This document shows positions 9,290 through 17,587 of a DNA stretch of 31,241 bases, one piece after another. Source of the stretch: an uncultured Porphyromonadaceae bacterium (GTDB taxonomy: Bacteria; Bacteroidota; Bacteroidia; Bacteroidales; Muribaculaceae); the NCBI GenBank assembly GCA_947178245.1, contig CAMWXO010000004.1, forward strand, positions 1-31,241, written 5' to 3'. Below the pieces are notes generated by a model. The model was not told the origin of the DNA. It did not search any database and was given only the letters and a program-made list of their open reading frames with translations. The position numbers were made by a program, and so were the translations under genes. Each line of letters opens with the position of its first letter. Position 1 is the stretch's first letter.

Positions 9290-11691
9290 CAATTCTTCTT
9301 GACGTATTTTTTACCGTTAAGAATATATATCTGTCCTGCGGAGAGATTTTTCGGGTCTACCCTGCGTCCGAAGATATCGTGGCATACTCCGTCGGCAACG
9401 TTCGCTGCCTCGTGGGCAATCATATTGTCCACGCCGCTGCCGAAGAGCGGTGTCAGGGTGAAGTTGTCAAGATAGAGGGGCGCTGTCTGCACCTTCGTAG
9501 AAGAGAACACAAGTTCATTGACACCTTCCGGAAGATCAAATTCAACCGAAGACTCAGCCCATGTATTGTTCTCGTCGGTCTTTGCGAACTTCACATTGCG
9601 GGCCACGACCTTGCCGTTGAGCGAAATATTCACGCGGTCGATATCATTTTCCGGCGCGAGATAGCGTATCGTCATCTTGTAGCGGCCGGCCTCGTCGATG
9701 CGTATATGGTCGCGCAGTTTCGCACCGTTCTTAGTGCCGTAAGACACGTATCCGAGAGCCGTGAAGCCGGGTATATCCGAGCGTCCCGCGCCGTTCCATG
9801 CCTTATCGATGCTGGCGTAGTCGGCGTTCTCCCATTCCCACTGGCGGGTGCCTTTGTAGACGGGAGGTATCTCGCAACCGTATGTCCGCTCCCATTCCGG
9901 AACCTGCATGCGGCCGCTGTTGGCCCCCTTGCACTTCACGTTGATGTCGAGCGGGCCGTTATGGGCCACGATGAGGGTGAGGTTGCCGTCGGCGTATGAT
10001 GAGGTGACTGCGGGAGCATCATGCTTCGATGCCTCGTAATCACCACGCACCATCACTTCGTATGAAGGCTGCTCGCTGCATCCTTTTATGACGATGGTGT
10101 CGTTGGTGACTCCCTTGAAATGGGTGTAATTGTTCAGATATATGTCGATTCCGTCTGCTTTCTCGGTAAGGAGGCCGAAAGAATACATCGGCATGGTGAG
10201 GGTTACGGCATCGCATGAATTGTATTTAAGGGCGATGGTTGATGACTCCACCTTGCGCTGCTTCTCATACTGGCTGTTGTTGTAGACGAGCCAGTTGTTG
10301 TCGATGCGGCGCACATAGAGGCTTGTCTCAGGGTCATCTTCGGTCTGGGGCGAGAATAGCGCATTGAAATCGCTCACCTTCTTCGCCGTGTCGTGCCATA
10401 CTGAATTAATTCGGCTCTGCTTGATGACGCGCTCGAATCCAAGTTCCTTGCCATTATCGACGAATATGGTGGGGACGGTGGTATATCGTCCGGTCTTCTT
10501 CAGATATACCGTATCTGTTCCGAAAGTGCCGTTGTCGAGAGCGTACAGACCCGTGAAAAGATTCTTGTTTGAGCGCCGACCCTCCCAGTTGTTCTGAGCC
10601 TTATTGGGGTCGATGTCGTTATAGATGGCGATTTTGGTGCTGTCGATCACTTCCTGACGGCTCATGATGCGGATCACGCCGTCGGTGGTGAACTTGCGCC
10701 AGATATCCATGTAGACATTCGGAAACTGCGGGAATAATTCAAAGCGACGGGTATTGTATCCGTCATCGGTCTGGACATCGCTGAGGGCGCGCACACATTG
10801 ATTTGTTATGAGCTCGGGGCCGTCCTGCACGGTCTGGCCCGTCATCATCATGTGCTCGAGTATGGTCATGCCGCCTATCGCGGGCGGCATCTTCTGCTCG
10901 CCGAGCATATTGTTGTAGACATGCTCGGTGTATCCGCACTGGTCAAAGCGCATGCCCCAGTTGTCGCAGTGGTCAGAGAGGAACACACCGAGACACATAC
11001 TCTCCATGTCGTAGAAATTGCCCGAGGTTGTGTATTTCTCGCAATATATGAGATGCTCCTTGTGCTTCTTGGCAGCCTCCGCAAAGGCGGGATAGCGCTT
11101 GAACATAGTCAGAGGTGACGTTCCGTCCCACTCCGGAATCACGAGGCAGTTGCTTACCACAAGGTAGCCGCCGAACTCATCGGCGAGGTCGAGAAGATTG
11201 ACAAAGAGGTTCATGCGGTCGGCTATCGAGGGGCTTTTGCTTCCGAAAGGATGGAGGCCGCTGTAGTCGTCAAAGCCCCAGAACTGCTCGCAATAGTTGA
11301 AGCCGAGGAGATTGGGATAGTTCTCGAAGAAATAGCGGTAGACCTCCGTATCATAGTCAGAGAACCATGCATGGCCTCCGCTCGCGGGCTGGATCAACGC
11401 CCATACGCGCTTTGCTGCACATGCTCGCAGCCATGACTCTGCGGTGCGGAAACCGTCTTTGGTGACACTCTCAGTTACGGAGAGAGATATGTTGAAGACC
11501 GTATAGGGAAGCATGTCTTCCGGCAACAGGTCTATAATTTTCTCAGGGTCGGCATTATTCCACACGTCGATGTGGAATATATACATAGGTTGCTTCGGAG
11601 AGAGCGGACGGCGCATCTCCGCGGCTGAGGCGTTCCGTGGGAGAAGACCCAGGAGCATAAGGATTGATAGTAAAATTAACCGAAACTTCAT
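9289..11691 (-). CDS. GH98 family endo-glycanase (probable endo-xylanase) with CBM-like domain and sorting tail
   Basis: The first known GH98 enzymes are endo-beta-galactosidases acting on blood-group glycans, but Bacteroides complex-xylan loci use GH98 as an endo-beta-1,4-xylanase. The neighbours favour that role here. The signal peptide (MKFRLILLSILMLLGLL) has no lipobox. The N-terminal barrel begins with the characteristic RRPLSPKQPMYIFHIDVWN and EDMLPYTVFNISLS. A candidate catalytic Glu is E135 in FNYCEQFWG. A GH98 C-terminal beta domain occupies about 370-590, and a CBM6/35-like jelly roll about 600-745. The final 45 residues (HDIFGRRVDP...QIYILNGKKYVKK) resemble a type IX secretion tail, suggesting surface export. 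It is the first gene of the enzyme block behind a terminator. The family is confident; the xylanase activity is inferred. Confidence 0.87.
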   Translation of the reverse strand: MKFRLILLSILMLLGLLPRNASAAEMRRPLSPKQPMYIFHIDVWNNADPEKIIDLLPEDMLPYTVFNISLSVTESVTKDGFRTAESWLRACAAKRVWALIQPASGGHAWFSDYDTEVYRYFFENYPNLLGFNYCEQFWGFDDYSGLHPFGSKSPSIADRMNLFVNLLDLADEFGGYLVVSNCLVIPEWDGTSPLTMFKRYPAFAEAAKKHKEHLIYCEKYTTSGNFYDMESMCLGVFLSDHCDNWGMRFDQCGYTEHVYNNMLGEQKMPPAIGGMTILEHMMMTGQTVQDGPELITNQCVRALSDVQTDDGYNTRRFELFPQFPNVYMDIWRKFTTDGVIRIMSRQEVIDSTKIAIYNDIDPNKAQNNWEGRRSNKNLFTGLYALDNGTFGTDTVYLKKTGRYTTVPTIFVDNGKELGFERVIKQSRINSVWHDTAKKVSDFNALFSPQTEDDPETSLYVRRIDNNWLVYNNSQYEKQRKVESSTIALKYNSCDAVTLTMPMYSFGLLTEKADGIDIYLNNYTHFKGVTNDTIVIKGCSEQPSYEVMVRGDYEASKHDAPAVTSSYADGNLTLIVAHNGPLDINVKCKGANSGRMQVPEWERTYGCEIPPVYKGTRQWEWENADYASIDKAWNGAGRSDIPGFTALGYVSYGTKNGAKLRDHIRIDEAGRYKMTIRYLAPENDIDRVNISLNGKVVARNVKFAKTDENNTWAESSVEFDLPEGVNELVFSSTKVQTAPLYLDNFTLTPLFGSGVDNMIAHEAANVADGVCHDIFGRRVDPKNLSAGQIYILNGKKYVKKN

Positions 11692-11699
11692 GATGCGTT

Positions 11700-11800
11700 G
11701 TTAATTGAGAATGGAGAATTGAGAATTGAGGTTAATTATGCATTATGCATTAAGCATTATGCATTCACCTTAATGACCTTAGAGACCTTAATGATCTTAT
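11700..11800. repeat. Composite AT-rich intergenic repeat, copy 2
   Basis: Upstream of the GH98 gene the same building blocks occur as in the GH115-CE1 gap, in a different order. GAGAATT-type units (11704-11730) come first, then TTAATTATGCATTATGCATTAAGCATTATGCAT-like units (11732-11765), then GACCTTA-type units (11767-11800). The 16-mer TTAATTATGCATTATG and the 22-mer ATGACCTTAGAGACCTTAATGA are shared exactly with copy 1. No TAnnTTTG element is visible in the gap. Confidence 0.8.
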
Positions 11801-11808
11801 TAATAAGG

Positions 11809-11857
11809 AAAAAGGGAGAGGTGAATCCCGTCACCGGGATCCGGACCTCTCCCTTAA
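11809..11857 (-). terminator. Strong intrinsic terminator between the susCD block and the enzyme block
   Basis: An 11-bp outer stem (AAGGGAGAGGT / ACCTCTCCCTT, 11812-11822 and 11845-11855) encloses a second 6-bp stem (ATCCCG / CGGGAT). On the minus strand it is followed by TTTCCTTATT. It lies 16-20 nt after the stop of the gene at 11873. It should stop or weaken readthrough from the importer genes into GH98-GH115-CE1. Confidence 0.85.
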
Positions 11858-11872
11858 TGATGAATCAATCAA

Positions 11873-13015
11873 TTATTTATTGACGAATTTCTTGCCGTTC
11901 TTGATGACGATGCCACGATAGCTTTCGTCTACCTTCTGGCCATATACGTTGTAGAGAACGTCAGCCTTCTCAGAGCTGTTGATAGTCTCAACGGCGCCCT
12001 GACCCTTCTCGATGAAGTTGAGCTTCTGAACCTTAACTGCCTCTACACCCTCCGGGAAGCCCCAGGGAACTTTTACAGTATTGAGGTGAACGAAGGGATA
12101 GCCATCGGTGATGTCAGTGAAATAGAACCAGAACTCACCGTTCTCGTCAAACTGAGGCTGGCACTCTGTGATACCTTCGGTCGGAGTAGGACGGTTGAAG
12201 AGCAGACGGAGAGTCAGGCCGGGAGTGCCTTTTGCATAGATACCTGCATAGCCGGTGAGGTCAGCATAAAGCTCGCCGGATACGCTTCCGTTGCCGATTA
12301 CAACAGAGCCGCCGCTCGTAAGAGTCTTGCCTACGTTATCCTCGAAGCCCATGGAAGCGGGTTCGCCTACGATCTGAGCGTTCTCGTCGAAGCCATCCCA
12401 TACGTGGAAGAGAGGAGCGATAGCCTGGGGATCCTGCTCCTTAACTTTGGTGAGGATAACCTCGTCGATGAAGATGAGGCCGGGAGTAGAAGCTACTACA
12501 ACAGCATCCTCGCCTTCACCTTCAGTGATGGTGCGTGCTGTGAAATAGAAAGCGTCTACCTTTGTGGAGAAAGAGTAGTAGGGCTCACCCACGTGCTCAC
12601 CCTTGTCGGCAAGACCGGTGTAGTTCACTGCGTAGCGGCTGCCCATCCACTGATTAACCTGGCCGCTGATAGCGTCGTTGATTACGAGAGATGAAAGGGG
12701 ATCATTGTCGTCCCACATGCCTGCGTGGAACTCAACGGGATCAGCACCGTCAAGCTGATAGCTTCCCTTCACTTCGATCGAAGCTACTTCGGAGAAGTCG
12801 ATGGTCTTGCCATCGAGGTTGAGCATGATCTTGCCTTCGCCCTCGCCGTTGCATACGAAAGCGGCCTCGTCTTCGTCATAAGCGATGCTGCCTTCGCCTA
12901 CGAAGCTTTCGGCATAGTAGGTGAACGTACCTTCGTCGCTCCAGTCCACCATAAGCTGGGCGTTAGCACCCATCGCAGCCACGAGGGCTGCACTCAGTAG
13001 AGTAAATTTCTTCAT
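11873..13015 (-). CDS. Secreted PUL protein of unknown function with two beta-rich halves and sorting tail
   Basis: I do not recognise this protein. It has a clean signal peptide (MKKFTLLSAALVAAMGANA, probable cut before QLMVDW) and no lipobox. Two beta-rich, strongly acidic halves follow: about 21-190, ending in GLIFIDEVILTK, and about 200-340, ending in VQKLNFIEK. Each ends like the last strand of a jelly-roll carbohydrate-binding domain (compare FIDNVNIG in the neighbouring CBM-like domain). The C-terminus (YNVYGQKVDESYRGIVIKNGKKFV) closely resembles the tail of the GH98 protein and fits type IX secretion. No catalytic motif is evident. Its place directly after the surface glycan-binding proteins suggests an exported xylan-binding accessory, an inference from context only. 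A GC-rich hairpin precedes it and a terminator follows it. Confidence 0.8.
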   Translation of the reverse strand: MKKFTLLSAALVAAMGANAQLMVDWSDEGTFTYYAESFVGEGSIAYDEDEAAFVCNGEGEGKIMLNLDGKTIDFSEVASIEVKGSYQLDGADPVEFHAGMWDDNDPLSSLVINDAISGQVNQWMGSRYAVNYTGLADKGEHVGEPYYSFSTKVDAFYFTARTITEGEGEDAVVVASTPGLIFIDEVILTKVKEQDPQAIAPLFHVWDGFDENAQIVGEPASMGFEDNVGKTLTSGGSVVIGNGSVSGELYADLTGYAGIYAKGTPGLTLRLLFNRPTPTEGITECQPQFDENGEFWFYFTDITDGYPFVHLNTVKVPWGFPEGVEAVKVQKLNFIEKGQGAVETINSSEKADVLYNVYGQKVDESYRGIVIKNGKKFVNK

Positions 13016-13065
13016 AACATGAAGTTTTTTTATGGTTAATAAAATTAGTTATTGTTTATGGTTGA

Positions 13066-13092
13066 GCGGAAGCGGGTCGGGCCCGCCTCCGC
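13066..13092 (-). terminator. GC-rich hairpin after the GH10-like gene (attenuator or weak terminator)
   Basis: GCGGAGGCGGG, loop CCCGA, then CCCGCTTCCGC on the minus strand forms an 11-position stem with one G-T wobble, 12 nt after the stop of the GH10-like gene. No T-run follows directly, so a classic intrinsic terminator is unlikely. A transcript-stabilising or partial termination element is more plausible. Confidence 0.55.
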
Positions 13093-13103
13093 ATCATTCA
13101 TAA

Positions 13104-14732
13104 TCAGTTTGCTGAAAGAGCGTTGTAGACTGCCTCGTAAGCATCTGTGCGGGCATTGTTCTTCCAGAGGTCGGAAGTGCCTGCGAAGATGATGCCGGCG
13201 CGATTTTCGGGCTTGATGAGCCTGAAATATTCCGACACGAGGAATCCGTAGAATTCCGCATCGGCATTCACCACCGACAGGTTGTCGAGACGCACGAGCT
13301 TGCCTGAAGCCGCGAGAGCCTGGAAGAGATCGGTCACTGCCTGACGGCTGTCTGTACCCACGTTACTAAGCTCAACAGCGATGCCGTCAATCTTGGCGCC
13401 GGCATTCGTCCAAACTGCAACCTGATTAACGAGGCTCTGAGCTTTTGCCACGTTGCCGAGCAGGCCGGATTCAGACACGAAGAAATGCGGGGTTCCGGTG
13501 CCTTCGGCTGCAGTGTATGCCTTCGACAGGCAGTCGGTGACGGTCTTCACGAAGTTGTCGCCCATATAGTCGTTGAAGAAGAACGCGCCCGATACATCGT
13601 TGCCGGCCTCAGTCTCGGAAGCCTCGTTGCGCAGAGCGTAGGGTGCGACGTCGCTCATCGGGTTGGCGAGCACCACATAGTCGGTCATTGACTTGGCGCA
13701 GCCTGTCATGATGACTTCTGCCCACTCCGAGAAGTTGTCAGCGAGGGCGGCGGCCTTTTCAGCCTCGTCCTTCTCTACGTACTTATCGGGCACACCGGTG
13801 GTCCATCCTATATTCACGTTGTCGATGAAATAGTAGGAGTTATTGACGTTCGGACCGAACGCGAGGGTGAACTCAGTCACATTCTTTTCCTCATCAGAAA
13901 GAGCCACATCAGTGAGATCGAGAACCATCTTGTTCATCCAAGTCTCGAGAGGGCATCCGCGCTTCTCGGGAGTATCACCGGTGAAGTTCTTACGAACACC
14001 ATTGACGATAGCCACGAAGTTTCTCTGCTGTGAGTTCTTATCGGGGCAATAGAGGTCAAACACCACCGAGGTCACGTTGGCCAATGTCATGCCGTTGGGA
14101 ATGGTGATCTTGATTTCAGGATATGAGTTTCTTGCCTTTGCGTCGGGAGCACCGATCTGGAGCACGTTGCCCTCGGCACCGGTGGGATTGGCTGCAACTG
14201 AAGCCTTGCTTCCGTTGGTCATGGTATACTCGGTGCCCTGCGCCACATCCTCAAAGTCAGTTGCGAAGAAGGTTCCGATGGCAAGGTCTCCCTTTACGAA
14301 GGTTGGGGATATCACGTCCTCAAGGTGAGCCTTGGGGACTGCATTGTAGGCAAGCATGGCGCCACCGCCAACAGCAGGAGAATTCTCAATGAACATATCG
14401 GTCACCGTACCCAGCACGAAGTCGCCGTCTTCGGTGAAGATGGAGGAGTATGCGAACGCTCCGGCATCGGTCACCATGTCGAAATTCGTCTTGGCGATGC
14501 TGTAGGTGAGGCCCTGCGAGATATAGTCGGCCGAAGAGACCGCGAGCCCGAGCTTGAAGTTGGGGTTCGCATTGCGGTCGATCACGCTGTTGAGAGTGTT
14601 GAGTGAAGCGAGCTGCTCGGCATGCTCCACGCTCTCAGGCTTCTCCGGATTTAAATTTCCCTGATAGCCATCGGCACATGAGGCCGCTGCGATCGCAAGT
14701 GCCGGCAGAGTGTAAAAAAATATCTTTTTCAT
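13104..14732 (-). CDS. Catalytically inactive GH10-like surface lipoprotein with inserted CBM
   Basis: The protein has the plan of the Bacteroidetes Xyn10C-type xylanase: a lipobox (AAASC, Cys19), an N-terminal GH10 part (about 43-152), an inserted CBM4/9-like jelly roll (about 153-312, ending FIDNVNIG) and the C-terminal GH10 part (about 325-542). GH10 landmarks are recognisable but altered. The GHTLVWH region reads GGAMLAY (123-129). WDVVNEP reads YVVLANP, putting Asn357 at the acid/base Glu. SELD after KLVR reads DNLS, putting Asn484 at the nucleophile Glu. The His of the GIGTQMH region is Ser456. The frame is intact and has no frameshift, so this is a maintained protein rather than a decaying gene. 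It follows the DUF1735 protein by 22 nt, the position of xyn10C in xylan loci. The likely role is xylan binding at the cell surface. Confidence 0.85.
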   Translation of the reverse strand: MKKIFFYTLPALAIAAASCADGYQGNLNPEKPESVEHAEQLASLNTLNSVIDRNANPNFKLGLAVSSADYISQGLTYSIAKTNFDMVTDAGAFAYSSIFTEDGDFVLGTVTDMFIENSPAVGGGAMLAYNAVPKAHLEDVISPTFVKGDLAIGTFFATDFEDVAQGTEYTMTNGSKASVAANPTGAEGNVLQIGAPDAKARNSYPEIKITIPNGMTLANVTSVVFDLYCPDKNSQQRNFVAIVNGVRKNFTGDTPEKRGCPLETWMNKMVLDLTDVALSDEEKNVTEFTLAFGPNVNNSYYFIDNVNIGWTTGVPDKYVEKDEAEKAAALADNFSEWAEVIMTGCAKSMTDYVVLANPMSDVAPYALRNEASETEAGNDVSGAFFFNDYMGDNFVKTVTDCLSKAYTAAEGTGTPHFFVSESGLLGNVAKAQSLVNQVAVWTNAGAKIDGIAVELSNVGTDSRQAVTDLFQALAASGKLVRLDNLSVVNADAEFYGFLVSEYFRLIKPENRAGIIFAGTSDLWKNNARTDAYEAVYNALSAN

Positions 14733-14754
14733 CTTTTTTCAAAATATTCGAGGG

Positions 14755-15789
14755 TTACTTCCTTTCGATGCTGAAAGTCTCGGCGCCATAGACGTTGCGG
14801 GTGCGGAGCACCAGGGTGTCGCGCGACGCGAACTTCATGTTCTTTCCGGGCATATCCAGAGTGTAGTCGAGATAGATGGCATCACGATCCTTGCCGCCGA
14901 GGCTCTTTTTCTCGCCCTTTGCCACGAACTTGCCGGTACCGGTCACGGTGGCGTCATCGCTTGCTGAGCTGAGTGTGCAGGTGTTGTCGTCGGCAAACGC
15001 GAGCTTCACATTGACTGTGATGGAGTTGCCGGCAGCATCCTTCACCTTGACGGGAAGAACGTCTTCCTTGTAGGCCGAAGTGGTCAGATCCACGACCTCG
15101 TCGTTCTCGACATACTCGGCACGACGCTCGATTGTAGATGCCACACCGTCGATAGTAGCGTTATCCACACCTCTGCGGAGATACTGGCCATGCCAGGGAT
15201 TCACGTATTTCACTCCGTAGAGGATGAAATTTTTCGGCTGCACAGACCAGTGTGAGTCGTCGGTGAGCACCGGATTATCCTGCGAGGGAGTTCCGGTAAT
15301 GATCTTGTCGGCACCCGACACGTCGGTCATGCGCACGGGAATCACATAGCACCTGTCGATCGATTTGGGATCAGCGAAGAACTTGTCGGTAAGGTGCACC
15401 GTAAGGCCGCCCTTTATCTTCCCGGCAGGAATATTGATCTTCTGCTCGTCGATGGTATAGTAGTCGGTCGGCATCACTTCCACCACCTGGTCGGAGTCAG
15501 TGAAATAGAAGCCGTCCACAATCGAGGGATCGATCACGTAGTCGATGAGCACGTTCTTCTTGTTGCTGTAGCCACCACCCCATGCGGCCTGAATGCCCAC
15601 GGTGTGATTGTTGTCGGCTGTGAGGTCTACGAACTCGTCAGTGCCGAGTTCCACGGTCCTCATTGCGTACTGGTTGGAGAAATATACTGTCTGATAGTCG
15701 AAATCGGGAAACTCATTGTTTCCGTTTTCGCAGGCAGCAAGCATCGCCAGCGCAGCTATTGATGAAGGTATAATAAAATTCAGTTTCAT
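14755..15789 (-). CDS. DUF1735/DUF5627-type surface lipoprotein (XusE-like)
   Basis: Predicted outer-membrane glycan-binding lipoprotein. The signal MKLNFIIPSSIAALAMLAAC has a lipobox Cys at 20. Residues 30-190 fit the DUF1735 fold (YFSNQYAMRTVELG near the start, then DYYTIDEQKINIPAGKIKGG). This domain is common in SusE-position proteins. The C-terminal half (NFILYGVKYVNPWHGQYLRRG onward, about 185-344) fits DUF5627, a lipocalin-like beta domain. The gene sits 20 nt after SusD-B and 22 nt before the GH10-like protein, the same position as xusE in Prevotella xylan clusters. The domain assignments come from recalled family patterns. The function as a binding protein is inferred from family and context. 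Confidence 0.82.
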   Translation of the reverse strand: MKLNFIIPSSIAALAMLAACENGNNEFPDFDYQTVYFSNQYAMRTVELGTDEFVDLTADNNHTVGIQAAWGGGYSNKKNVLIDYVIDPSIVDGFYFTDSDQVVEVMPTDYYTIDEQKINIPAGKIKGGLTVHLTDKFFADPKSIDRCYVIPVRMTDVSGADKIITGTPSQDNPVLTDDSHWSVQPKNFILYGVKYVNPWHGQYLRRGVDNATIDGVASTIERRAEYVENDEVVDLTTSAYKEDVLPVKVKDAAGNSITVNVKLAFADDNTCTLSSASDDATVTGTGKFVAKGEKKSLGGKDRDAIYLDYTLDMPGKNMKFASRDTLVLRTRNVYGAETFSIERK

Positions 15790-15809
15790 ATCGATAGATT
15801 ATTGCTGTA

Positions 15810-17573
15810 TTAATGCCAGCCGTTGTTCTGCTGGAGGTTGCTGTATTTAAGGATCTCGGACTGAGGGATGGGAGGATAGTTCATGTAATCCATAAAGTCG
15901 CGGTCTTCGACGTTGATGATTTCATACGTTCCGTCGGCCTTCCACTCTATGCCTTTCACGCCTTCGTTAAGGTTAAGTTTCCAGCGGCGCAGATCCCAGA
16001 AACGGAAGTTCTCGAAGCAAAGCTCGATGCGGCGCTCGTTGCGGATGAGTTCCCTCATCTTCACCGGTGAAGCGGCGCACTCCTCGAGGTAAGCGTCGCC
16101 ATCGGCGCCACCTAAGCCGGCACGCTCGCGTATAGCCTTGATCACGTCGTAGGCCGAGAAACCGTTGCTGGCGGCACCCTTAGGCCCGTATGCCTCGTTG
16201 GCAGCCTCGGCATAGTTGAGGTAGATCTCGGTGTAGCGCACGCGGGGAGCGATATGGTTCTGACTTGACTCCGAGCCGGGAGTGCAGTTCACGTCCATGC
16301 GGAGACGCTTCTTCATATAGTAGCCTGTGCGCGATGAGCGCTGCTCCACGCCACCGATGCCGTCGGTAGTGCCGTCTACGGTAGAGATGGTGGCCTTGTT
16401 CACACCAACGTTGGTGCTTCCGTTGTAGATGATATAAGCGTAGAAGCGGGGGTCGCGGTTGGCGTAGGGGTCAGCGGCATTGTAATCGGCAGCCACGCTG
16501 ATGGGATAGCCTGATTTCATCGGGAAAGCGTCCACGAGGTTCTGCGAGGGATTCATGCGGCCGTTGCCATTGACACTCGGGGGAAGATTGTCTTTTTCGG
16601 TGCCGTTATTGAATTCCGTATTGCCTCTCCATATAATCTCGGCAGGGTTTCTGCCCTCTTCGTAATTCTTATTGTCGGCGATGCTGCCGGCATAATACTC
16701 GTATGAGCCCTTGGCGATGCCGGCGATGCCGTCATTTTCCTTTAGAAGGTCGGCGGCAGCCTCGGCAGCAGACTCCCATGAGAGTGTTGAGCCATAGCCT
16801 TCGCTTGCAGCAAGCAGAGTGACGCGCGAGAGATAAGCCTGCGCTATGCGGCCGCTCACGAGCTGACGGAATTTAGCGCCCATCGTGCGGTTGTAGATAG
16901 CCACGTCCTGAGTAAGATGCCTGTATTTTTCAGGCACCTCGGTCTCATCTTCATAATCGAGGGGAAGCATCTCTATGGCCTTGTTGAGATCGCTCATGAT
17001 CTTCTCCACGCAATCCTTGAAGGCGGGACGCGTCATGGCGGCGTTCATGTCGTCGTTGGCTCCGAGATAGCTCTCGAGATAGGGGACACCGAGAAGTTCT
17101 CCGGCTGAATTATAACCCGCGTGGGCCTTCAGAAGCTGATAGTGAAGGATGGCGCGGAGGCCGAGAGCCTCACCGTGAAGACGCTGCGCGAGCATGGCGC
17201 GGCGCTCGGGATCGGCGCTCCATTCCACTTCATCGATCTTGGAGAGAAGCTGATTTAAGTACTGGATTCCGGCGTATGATCCTGACCATTCGTTGATGCC
17301 GGTCCAGGTAGACGCTGTCCAGCCGCCGGTGGCCATGTTGCGGAAACCATCGCCGTTCTGGTTAACCACTGCATTGTCGGTGGCGTATTCTGTATTGTTA
17401 TAGTATCCCGAGAGGGCACCGTAGGCCCTTGTAAGGAATCCCATGGCGAAGTCAGGCTCGGTCACCATCTGGTCGAGATCCTTGAAATTCTGCTTTGCAG
17501 GCTCGAAAAGATCGTCGCAACTTGTCAGTCCAAGCGCAGCCACGGCCATGAATGTATATAATAACTTTTTCAT
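15810..17573 (-). CDS. SusD/RagB-family glycan-binding lipoprotein B
   Basis: Lid protein that captures oligosaccharides for its SusC partner at the outer membrane. The lipobox LTSCDD (Cys19) is followed by acidic residues, the usual surface-export context in Bacteroidetes lipoproteins. Helical TPR-like segments bear the family pattern ALGLRAILHYQLLKAHAG (about residue 130-150) and the C-terminal RERAGL...ELIRNERRIELCFENFRFWDLRRW stretch (split here because of length). The end, YSNLQQNNGWH, is also typical. The length of 587 residues is normal. It follows SusC-B by 14 nt and is certainly co-transcribed with it. Confidence 0.96.
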   Translation of the reverse strand: MKKLLYTFMAVAALGLTSCDDLFEPAKQNFKDLDQMVTEPDFAMGFLTRAYGALSGYYNNTEYATDNAVVNQNGDGFRNMATGGWTASTWTGINEWSGSYAGIQYLNQLLSKIDEVEWSADPERRAMLAQRLHGEALGLRAILHYQLLKAHAGYNSAGELLGVPYLESYLGANDDMNAAMTRPAFKDCVEKIMSDLNKAIEMLPLDYEDETEVPEKYRHLTQDVAIYNRTMGAKFRQLVSGRIAQAYLSRVTLLAASEGYGSTLSWESAAEAAADLLKENDGIAGIAKGSYEYYAGSIADNKNYEEGRNPAEIIWRGNTEFNNGTEKDNLPPSVNGNGRMNPSQNLVDAFPMKSGYPISVAADYNAADPYANRDPRFYAYIIYNGSTNVGVNKATISTVDGTTDGIGGVEQRSSRTGYYMKKRLRMDVNCTPGSESSQNHIAPRVRYTEIYLNYAEAANEAYGPKGAASNGFSAYDVIKAIRERAGLGGADGDAYLEECAASPVKMRELIRNERRIELCFENFRFWDLRRWKLNLNEGVKGIEWKADGTYEIINVEDRDFMDYMNYPPIPQSEILKYSNLQQNNGWH

Positions 17574-17587
17574 ACTACTTCAGATAA

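Noticed and set aside
9290..9292. TTG start for GH115
   Set aside because: The next codon is ATG, overlaps the GH98 stop as TGATG and gives a normal signal peptide.
11700..11800. CRISPR array
   Set aside because: The repeats are short, degenerate, AT-rich and without regular unique spacers; no cas genes are present.
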